Shown: piece by piece, positions 58,869 through 64,000 of the stretch
Layout of the letters: the number at the start of each line of letters is the position of its first letter
How positions within the stretch are numbered: the first letter of the stretch is position 1
From: Mucilaginibacter pankratovii
GTDB lineage: Bacteria > Bacteroidota > Bacteroidia > Sphingobacteriales > Sphingobacteriaceae
Length of the DNA: 64,000 nt
Reading direction: 5' to 3'
NCBI RefSeq assembly: GCF_014773265.1
Contig: NZ_JACWMY010000005.1
Coordinates: 124,001 to 188,000 of the forward strand
The notes under the pieces: generated by a model
The model's database searches: none
What the model saw: only the letters and a program-made list of their open reading frames with translations
Told to the model about the DNA's origin: nothing
Program-made: the position numbers and the translations under genes

Positions 58869-59570
58869 TTATAGATGTTCTACATTTTGTGGCTTTCGTT
58901 CTTGCACAAATCGATTCAATTGTGTTGACAATGCGTCAAGGTCTTGATATATTGTATATTCGTTTACTGAATATAATTCTAAAGCATCTCGAAATTTCTT
59001 TATCGATTGATACTCAATAACTATTTTGATAAAAGTATTGTTAGGTAAAAGTTCATTCAGCGGCGTAGAGGGCATATGAGAAATCGTGAAAACCCCTCTT
59101 TGACTAATTACTCTTGCTGCCAAACCTTTGGGATAAAACATACCGCTACTAATTATTTTGAACGGATCATATAACTCTGTAGTTATGGGTTGGTTGTTAA
59201 AGTCTAATATATATATACACGTATCTCTATTTTCGACAGGATGTTCAGTAGCAAAATAAAGTGCCACCAGTGGATTTCTAGTCCAATCTAAAAGTCTTGT
59301 TGCTAAACCATGGTGTTGAGCAAGGGTAAGCCAATCCCAATTGTCTATCGGCTGAAGTTTAAGATGAGGCTGACTGTACCTTTTCCAAGATTCTAGAACT
59401 GTCTGCTCATTCATGTTGGGGCGATAAGCATCATGAAATTCGGGTCTACCAGCTTTTGGCAAAAGTTTCCATTCAGTATCAGCGTGACCTCGATAGACAT
59501 AATTGGTGGTATTATGCTTCGTAACTAATACGTGAAACTCTTCAAAACTGTTTATCTTGTATTCTTGCAT
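58869..59570 (-). CDS. FRG domain protein
   Basis: A 233-residue protein with the FRG signature: YVYRGHADTEWKLLPKAGR (residues about 23-41) and LAQHHGLATRLLDWTRNPLV (about 82-101), ALYFA. The family name comes from the F-RG-like motif; the domain occurs in prokaryotic conflict systems and its biochemistry is unknown, with an ADP-ribosyl or nuclease-like role suggested. Single-domain length. Probably part of the island operon. Confidence 0.85.
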   Translation of the reverse strand: MQEYKINSFEEFHVLVTKHNTTNYVYRGHADTEWKLLPKAGRPEFHDAYRPNMNEQTVLESWKRYSQPHLKLQPIDNWDWLTLAQHHGLATRLLDWTRNPLVALYFATEHPVENRDTCIYILDFNNQPITTELYDPFKIISSGMFYPKGLAARVISQRGVFTISHMPSTPLNELLPNNTFIKIVIEYQSIKKFRDALELYSVNEYTIYQDLDALSTQLNRFVQERKPQNVEHL

Positions 59571-59663
59571 AATAAGTTTAAGGAAGTTCCTTCTCCAAAG
59601 TTAACTTAAATTGGCGCACGCCTGCGAACTAAGAAAGGGTCTGTAACGAGTGAATTGGCTCCG

Positions 59664-60290
59664 TTAGTTAATTCTTCTACGTCTGATCAATTTGCTGTGA
59701 GCAGATGCCAGAGCGCGCTCATTTAAATCATAATATGTCGTTTCGCCTTCCATGATTGAGGCATTATGGTTAAGTTGCAAAAGATAAACTGTGTGACCAA
59801 TCTCTCGGTCGTCGTCTATAATAGCAATTAATGATATTAAATCACCTTCTTTCCTTCCTTCTATATTGAATCGACGATAACCATGCTTTTTTTCAGGTGG
59901 ACAGGTTGGTGAATCCTCGCCTATGAGGTGGCCGGTAATGCGCTCTCCTGTTTGTTTCAAACGGAAGGTTAAAATTTGTTCTTGACCGTTCTCTGGAAAA
60001 TCTTCAGGAATATACCCCTCATCCCATGTATCGGTTAAAATACGGTCTTCTTTACTTAAGTACCGATATTCCTTAGTTATATTTTGTAAATAAGTGATTA
60101 ATGCAGTAGTTATCAAGCCTCCCAATATTCCAAATAAGACATTTATGCCCTGTTCCTTGAAAAGGTTGGGAAATCCTGTTTCATTCCCTTTTCCAAAAAT
60201 AACACCAACATAAAAACAGCCTATAATCAGCCCTAATATTAATATAATAAGCGTGACACGTCTTATTATTTCACGTACTCTTTTACTCAT
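59664..60290 (-). CDS. Two-helix membrane protein with beta-barrel-like sensor domain
   Basis: A 208-residue protein: two N-terminal helices (about 12-30, IILILGLIIGCFYVGVIFG, and 47-66, NVLFGILGGLITTALITYL) and a strand-rich domain from residue 80 (LTDTWDEGYIPE, ILTFRLKQTGERITGHLIG, EGDLISLIAIIDDDREIGHT). The plan is that of the S-2TMbeta/Cap15 effectors of CBASS, in which a lipocalin-like domain binds a cyclic nucleotide. No cyclase gene is in the window, so this is a resemblance only. First gene of the leftward run. Confidence 0.55.
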   Translation of the reverse strand: MSKRVREIIRRVTLIILILGLIIGCFYVGVIFGKGNETGFPNLFKEQGINVLFGILGGLITTALITYLQNITKEYRYLSKEDRILTDTWDEGYIPEDFPENGQEQILTFRLKQTGERITGHLIGEDSPTCPPEKKHGYRRFNIEGRKEGDLISLIAIIDDDREIGHTVYLLQLNHNASIMEGETTYYDLNERALASAHSKLIRRRRIN

Positions 60291-60357
60291 ATATTCAATT
60301 TCTTAAAGATATTAATTTATAAATCGGTTTATTATTCTGTTTGATATTTCCTGCTCA

Positions 60358-60399
60358 CCGCCTGCGAACTGAGGTCGTTGTCTTTCAAAAGGAGCGCGT
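60358..60399. repeat. Dispersed repeat, copy 2
   Basis: Matches 58745-58786 over 42 bases (three differences), then continues into a hairpin CTTTCAA (60382-60388)/TTGAAAG (60408-60414) enclosing GCGCG/AGCGC. Confidence 0.72.
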
Positions 60400-60860
60400 T
60401 AGCGCGATTGAAAGAATGCTTCACAAAGGCTTGGCGTTGGTTTTGAATACTGGCCAGTGTGATTAGTTCCTCAAAACCTATGACAAGCCTGAAGCAACGG
60501 CCGACACGCAGGTGAGCCAAATTATAGATTAGCGACTGAATTTAGATCTGTTGAGCGTTGCAAGATTCACCTGGGCGACAGCCCAAGTGAGGCGCAGCAT
60601 TAGTGAAACGAATCTAAATGCAGAGACAGCTAATGTGAAGTACGAGCAAGCGAAGTGGCAAGCAGCATGACAAGCCGGACGAAGGACGGTTAATCTTCAA
60701 TATGCTTTGAAAAAGCTTTTTGAAGTTAACGCAGCTTGGCGGGTTGATTGACGAGCTTCCGAGGACGCAACACCTTTCTTCCTCGTCTTCCATTTGCAGA
60801 GCGGCTAAGAACACATTTCACCATACCCTCTTAAACAACTCTTGGGGGTTATGGTGAAAT
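60382..60860. ncRNA. Possible structured noncoding region
   Basis: No supported gene lies in 60291-60933. Several hairpins are packed here: 60382-60414; CTGAATTTAGAT (60536-60547) against ATCTAAATGCAG (60611-60622, one mismatch) enclosing CACCTGGGC/GCCCAAGTG; TTAATCTTCAA (60690-60700)/TTGAAGTTAA (60720-60729); ATTTCACCATA (60815-60825)/TATGGTGAAAT (60850-60860, perfect 11 bp). The last one could be a terminator-like structure without T-run. It may be a structured RNA or a decayed repeat element; no family recognised. Confidence 0.4.
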
Positions 60861-60933
60861 ATGGTTCTGGTTGCAAGTTTTCCTAAAGTTAACTATGTTT
60901 TCGTTGAGATTCGAATACGTAGGCTTTAAATAG

Positions 60934-61548
60934 CTACTTGTCATAGACAACCATTGTTTTAGAAAAAATATCAACTGCAGTCCGCTTGTCTTTTTCTATA
61001 AGCATCCACATATGGCCTAATTGAAGCGTAAAAAAATTAAGAAGCATGAATACTCCTCGAATAAATCCAAGTTCATAATTAAGGTCGCCTTTTTCTTTTG
61101 TAACGACTTTGAGGCCAAGAGCACTCATGCCGGGTGTAGCACTGTTAGTACCTAACGAAATGCAATAATAAAGGAGGTATAATGCCAAGCAGCCTGCATC
61201 GTAGGCTGCATCCGTAAGCACTCCCAAAATGGATAATGACAATTGTAAAAGGTAGCATATCCCAAAAAACGCTAAATGGTCGATAACATACTGGCAGAGC
61301 CTGGCAACAAAAGAGGCTGGAGAATGTATTCGTGGTTGGTTTGCTACGTTATTTTTTGAGGACAAATAAGCAGTGTCGTAGCTGTGCAGTTCTACTTCTG
61401 ACAAACCTCGGTCCAATAGAATTTCTCTAATTATAGGCATAACGCCAACTTCGTAATCATTTTGGCTGGTTGATAATATTTTGATAAGCTGGTCGTCAGT
61501 CTTCTTTATTAGACTTTGTTTGATGGCAGGGAGGTTGAGTGTGGACAT
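60934..61548 (-). CDS. RDD family membrane protein
   Basis: A 204-residue protein. Residues 1-80 are soluble (a small helical domain, KKTDDQLIKILSTSQNDYE); then RDD-like helices: SFVARLCQYVIDHLAFFGICYLL (Arg and Asp in the first helix), GCLALYLLYYCISLGTNSATPGMSALGLKVV and a third segment near the end. RDD proteins are usually transport or assembly factors of unknown substrate. Isolated leftward gene. Confidence 0.78.
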   Translation of the reverse strand: MSTLNLPAIKQSLIKKTDDQLIKILSTSQNDYEVGVMPIIREILLDRGLSEVELHSYDTAYLSSKNNVANQPRIHSPASFVARLCQYVIDHLAFFGICYLLQLSLSILGVLTDAAYDAGCLALYLLYYCISLGTNSATPGMSALGLKVVTKEKGDLNYELGFIRGVFMLLNFFTLQLGHMWMLIEKDKRTAVDIFSKTMVVYDK

Positions 61549-61590
61549 TATAGGATTTATTTAGGTATTTAAAGGTACAGACTATTTAAA

Positions 61591-61626
61591 TACTTAAAGA
61601 GCCTACCGAAGTAGGCTCTTTAAGTA
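61591..61626 (-). terminator. Strong hairpin terminator
   Basis: A 16-bp perfect stem (61591-61606 with 61611-61626) with CGAA/TTCG tetraloop. It lies 29 bases after the stop of the 61655 gene and could act in both directions. Confidence 0.85.
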
Positions 61627-61654
61627 ATCATTGAAGTTTACAATACGCTGCTTG

Positions 61655-62047
61655 CTAAAATCGCTTTCCTGTAATAGTGTAATTCGCTGTTTGATACGGT
61701 GACTTTATTTGACGCACCCTCCAAGTAAATGTTGCTGAAGTCATTACAAAAGCCGTTTTTGTAACTGTAAGAGAATAAGTGTAACTTTCAGTTTGGTCTG
61801 TATTGTATGTTGTGTTTGAGTAGACGCTGTCGGAAACTTTTTGGAGATACACTAACTGCTCAACGCCAACTTTTACAGATGCGCTGTTATCGTATATTGC
61901 AATGACCATCGACTTACCTAATGTTCTTGGTGCGTGGTTGTCATAAAGCTTTTGTACCGATGCCTCTAATCCTGTTATCTTCAAAGTCTGTGAAAATGAC
62001 GTTAACCCAATAAGCATCGATGCGGCTAGAAAAAAAAGTCCTTTCAT
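61655..62047 (-). CDS. Exported 130-aa protein
   Basis: A signal peptide (MKGLFFLAASMLIGLTSFSQ, residues 1-20) and a beta-rich mature domain with many Thr/Tyr (YSNTTYNTDQTESYTYSLTV). No family recognised. Followed by a strong terminator, so a monocistronic unit. Confidence 0.65.
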   Translation of the reverse strand: MKGLFFLAASMLIGLTSFSQTLKITGLEASVQKLYDNHAPRTLGKSMVIAIYDNSASVKVGVEQLVYLQKVSDSVYSNTTYNTDQTESYTYSLTVTKTAFVMTSATFTWRVRQIKSPYQTANYTITGKRF

Positions 62048-62231
62048 AAGTAATCTTTTAGTTAAAAGTTTTGTTAATTTAATAATAGTGTGAATATGGA
62101 TATGCTTAAGTAACTGGTTTAGGTAATCGCAGCTCAGTCGAATTACAAGCAGGGTACTTCATGCGAATATAAGAAATACTTAGTTATTACTAAGCAATAA
62201 TTGGGCTTTGTTTTTCTTCTTTCGTTGTTTG

Positions 62232-62474
62232 ATGGGAGCGAACCAGAAAACAGCTATTGAGGCTTACGTAATCGATAAGGTCAAAGAAAAAAGGGAGGAA
62301 TTGGGTTTGTCCCAAGCTGAACTTGCTGCTCAATTAGATGTGTCTAATGGTTTCATCGGACAAGTTGAAAGTTCAAAATCGCCTACCAAATACAATCTTA
62401 ATCACTTAAACAAGCTGGCAATAGTATTCAAGTGTTCAGTCAAAGATTTCATACCTGACAAACCTTTAAAGTAG
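62232..62474 (+). CDS. XRE-family regulator
   Basis: The start is set at ATG 62232 (MGANQKTAIEAYVIDKVKEK); the longer frame adds MFFFFRCL. An 80-residue helix-turn-helix protein: REELGLSQAELAAQLDVSNGFIGQVES, then SPTKYNLNHLNKLAIVFKCS, the common XRE ending. Probably controls island genes. Converges with the 62494 gene. Confidence 0.8.
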   Translation: MGANQKTAIEAYVIDKVKEKREELGLSQAELAAQLDVSNGFIGQVESSKSPTKYNLNHLNKLAIVFKCSVKDFIPDKPLK

Positions 62475-62493
62475 GAGCCGAAGCTCCCACTAA

Positions 62494-62994
62494 CTAAGCC
62501 ACTGCAAGTATTAGTTTTCTCCTCGCTGCTGTCACTTTATATTTTATTTGTTTAAAAGTGTGGTGTTTATTCCGCTCTTCAATGTATTCATAAAGTTCAG
62601 AGCAAGAGTTAATAAGCCAGTCGGTTTTTACGCAACGTTCTATATTGATACCGGTTGCTTCCTTAGCTGTGTGCTTGTAAACCAACCTTATCAGCTTTGA
62701 AGTAATTGCGCTAAGGCCCTCTTGGTTGGTAACTTGTTCAATACCAAAGTGGATGCTCAAAACGTCCTCATTGCTGCATTCCAACCGCAAATAAATTAAG
62801 GGATTAACGAGTTCATGAATTATAGCGCCTGCTTGAGAAGTAGCATTGTCTTCGCGCTCTAATGTGTAGCGTAATTCTTCCGGCTCCAGCGTAGAAAGCA
62901 TTTGTTTGGCTTGTTTAAGCACAACGAAGTATGCCAGCCCAACTGACTTATTATAAGTTAACTGGTTCTTTTTGAGTTTAGGGTCGTGTTTCAT
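62494..62994 (-). CDS. Hypothetical 166-aa protein
   Basis: A soluble helical protein (KPEELRYTLE-like LEPEELRYTLEREDNATSQ, RLVYKHTAKEAT). No family recognised. It converges with the XRE gene. Confidence 0.55.
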   Translation of the reverse strand: MKHDPKLKKNQLTYNKSVGLAYFVVLKQAKQMLSTLEPEELRYTLEREDNATSQAGAIIHELVNPLIYLRLECSNEDVLSIHFGIEQVTNQEGLSAITSKLIRLVYKHTAKEATGINIERCVKTDWLINSCSELYEYIEERNKHHTFKQIKYKVTAARRKLILAVA

Positions 62995-63035
62995 TTTGAA
63001 TATTGTTAAAGGGTTTATGATTTGTGATAAAATGA

Positions 63036-63068
63036 AAAATGCCTGGTAAGGGACTTACCAAGCATTTT
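63036..63068 (-). terminator. Terminator after the 80-aa gene
   Basis: Arms AAAATGCCTGGTAAG and CTTACCAAGCATTTT (one mismatch, loop GGA), with TTTTTC on the minus strand. Confidence 0.78.
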
Positions 63069-63130
63069 GAAATTGATTTGTAGAGGCAACTGTAGCAGTT
63101 ACCTTTTAATGAGTTAGTGGGCCGCAGCCA

Positions 63131-63373
63131 CTACTCCCTAACAGTCTTTGCAATGAGGTTTGCTTTTGGATCATTTTTGACCTCAAACAAGCGCTTAGCC
63201 GGCACAGCGTAATACCGATCCTGAAATTCAGAGTCGTAAAACTCGTTGTGCATTAAACACTCCCGCTTGAACCAGGAATAAGCTTGCAATTCGTTTGCTT
63301 CTGCCCACTGCACGTAAACGTATATGCGTTCTTGCGGTAACTCGCCTATAAAAGCTAATAATTGTTTATCCAT
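63131..63373 (-). CDS. Hypothetical 80-aa protein
   Basis: An acidic/aromatic small protein (YVYVQWAEANELQAYSWFKR). No family recognised. It follows the 63386 gene by 12 bases and ends before a terminator, so the two form a small operon. Confidence 0.52.
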   Translation of the reverse strand: MDKQLLAFIGELPQERIYVYVQWAEANELQAYSWFKRECLMHNEFYDSEFQDRYYAVPAKRLFEVKNDPKANLIAKTVRE

Positions 63374-63385
63374 GATTTATTTGAG

Positions 63386-63814
63386 TTAAGATTTTGTGAT
63401 GATGTATTTAGGGTCTTGGTATGCAACCACGCCTTTAAAATATGCAGCTAAATCGCGCTCTTTTCGAGTTACAAATTGAGTTAAGTGAAACTCTTCGAAT
63501 AGTAGCCAAATCTGCTGCTCGTATGGGCAGTTGTTAAACTCATATTCGAGTACCATTTGAAAGTCAAGTGTGCATTCAATGCACCACATAAATGTTGGCG
63601 AAATGAAACTGTAGATTTTGAATGGCTCCGAACCATCATCCTTGTAGTTCCCGAAGAAATAAGCACTGCCAGGCTTTATGTATAGTTCTACAACTTTGCG
63701 TGTAACCTCTTCATAAAATGAGATTTGAGCTTCAACGAGGGCTTGGTAGTTATTTGGATGCGTGCTGTTTGAGATAGCTTTCCAGCGTTTTTTGATGAAT
63801 GATTTTTTAGACAT
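63386..63814 (-). CDS. Hypothetical 142-aa protein
   Basis: A basic N-terminus (MSKKSFIKKRWKAISNSTHP) and an alpha/beta domain with several aromatics (FISPTFMWCIECTLDFQMVLEYEF). No family recognised. First gene of a two-gene leftward unit. Confidence 0.55.
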   Translation of the reverse strand: MSKKSFIKKRWKAISNSTHPNNYQALVEAQISFYEEVTRKVVELYIKPGSAYFFGNYKDDGSEPFKIYSFISPTFMWCIECTLDFQMVLEYEFNNCPYEQQIWLLFEEFHLTQFVTRKERDLAAYFKGVVAYQDPKYIITKS

Positions 63815-63899
63815 AGTAGTTGTTGGGTTTTAATTGAAAAGTGATGAGGTGGCTTGTAATAGTTTTATAGAGGCGCTTTAGATGCACAGGAGATAGAAA

Positions 63900-63922
63900 G
63901 AGCCCGATTTTGGGTCGGGCTC
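63900..63922 (-). terminator. Terminator of a gene beyond the window
   Basis: An 8-bp GC-rich stem GAGCCCGA/TCGGGCTC (63900-63907, 63915-63922) with TTTCT on the minus strand. Confidence 0.72.
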
Positions 63923-64000
63923 TCAATTAGAATTTCTGAATGGATTGGGAACCAATCCGCAAAGTGCAAAGGGTAAAGAACTTAGGTAAGCTTCTTAGGT

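Noticed and set aside
60332..60520. Minus-strand 62-aa frame
   Set aside because: It is covered by the dispersed repeat and hairpin and shows no protein-like pattern.
60614..60814. Minus-strand 66-aa Cys-rich frame
   Set aside because: It lies within the hairpin cluster, has no start signal or family pattern and ends in a mixed region; noncoding structure explains it better.
44690..63112. Integron cassette array explained by the recurring TACCTTTTAAT words
   Set aside because: No attC-type hairpins or integron integrase, genes lie on both strands with wide gaps, and several copies are coding sequence (VPFNK or LPFKK).
1..64000. CRISPR arrays or rRNA genes
   Set aside because: No regularly spaced repeats with unique spacers and no rRNA-like sequence were seen.

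Overview
The window reads as a chromosomal segment of a Bacteroidota bacterium, most likely a Sphingobacteriaceae member close to Mucilaginibacter or Pedobacter. This rests on TAnnTTTG-type -7 promoter boxes, weak Shine-Dalgarno sites, a short RpoD-type sigma factor and the families present; it is a judgement from the sequence, not a database match.

Layout. (1) 1-7.7 kb: a rightward surface-polysaccharide locus with glycosyltransferases, a Wzy-like polymerase, a beta-helix protein, heptose-7-phosphate kinase, sedoheptulose-7-phosphate isomerase and a polyprenyl-phosphate sugar transferase. A BtuF-like protein without a signal peptide (7.7-8.5 kb) and tRNA-Leu(UAG) follow. (2) 8687-32880: a 24.2 kb integrated element inserted in the 3' end of tRNA-Leu and bounded by a perfect 15-bp direct repeat. 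(3) 33-41.3 kb: ordinary chromosome (LtaS-like phosphotransferase, cupin, flavin monooxygenase, sigma factor, CBS protein, hybrid PAS histidine kinase, DoxX). (4) 41.4-64 kb: an AT-rich accessory region with REP-like palindromes, a RepA-like ATPase, tRNA-Lys(CUU), a MITE-like palindrome, an IS630-type transposase, secreted small proteins, a secreted nuclease and its remnant, and a leftward run of genes typical of defence islands (Schlafen AlbA_2, N6-methylase-like, a DUF6602-like PD-(D/E)XK protein, DUF3644, FRG, and a two-TM plus beta-domain protein).

The main discovery candidate is the 24.2 kb element. It has an integrase, divergent repressors, an SF3 helicase, Dam and Dcm methylases and a short FtsK/A32-like packaging ATPase. 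It also has a 257-aa protein consistent with a double-jelly-roll major capsid protein, many one-helix membrane proteins, an HExxH peptidase, two glucosaminidase lysins and SGNH/DUF5977 spike proteins. I see no terminase, portal, tape measure or sheath. This is the gene set of a tailless, internal-membrane phage (PM2/FLiP/PRD1-like), but much longer than the roughly 9-15 kb of those phages. Transcription is organised as an early leftward operon (about 31.2 to 24.95 kb, ending at a terminator), a packaging operon (24.16 to 20.55 kb, terminator), and a capsid, membrane, lysis and spike operon (20.34 to 9.99 kb) that converges on the integrase.

Within the element, three points deserve attention. 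One lysin gene ends in a nine-A slippery run, where a -1 shift would add a transmembrane anchor. The cytosine methylase gene carries a second long frame with family-like motifs. A cluster of small membrane proteins is packed with overlapping start and stop codons.
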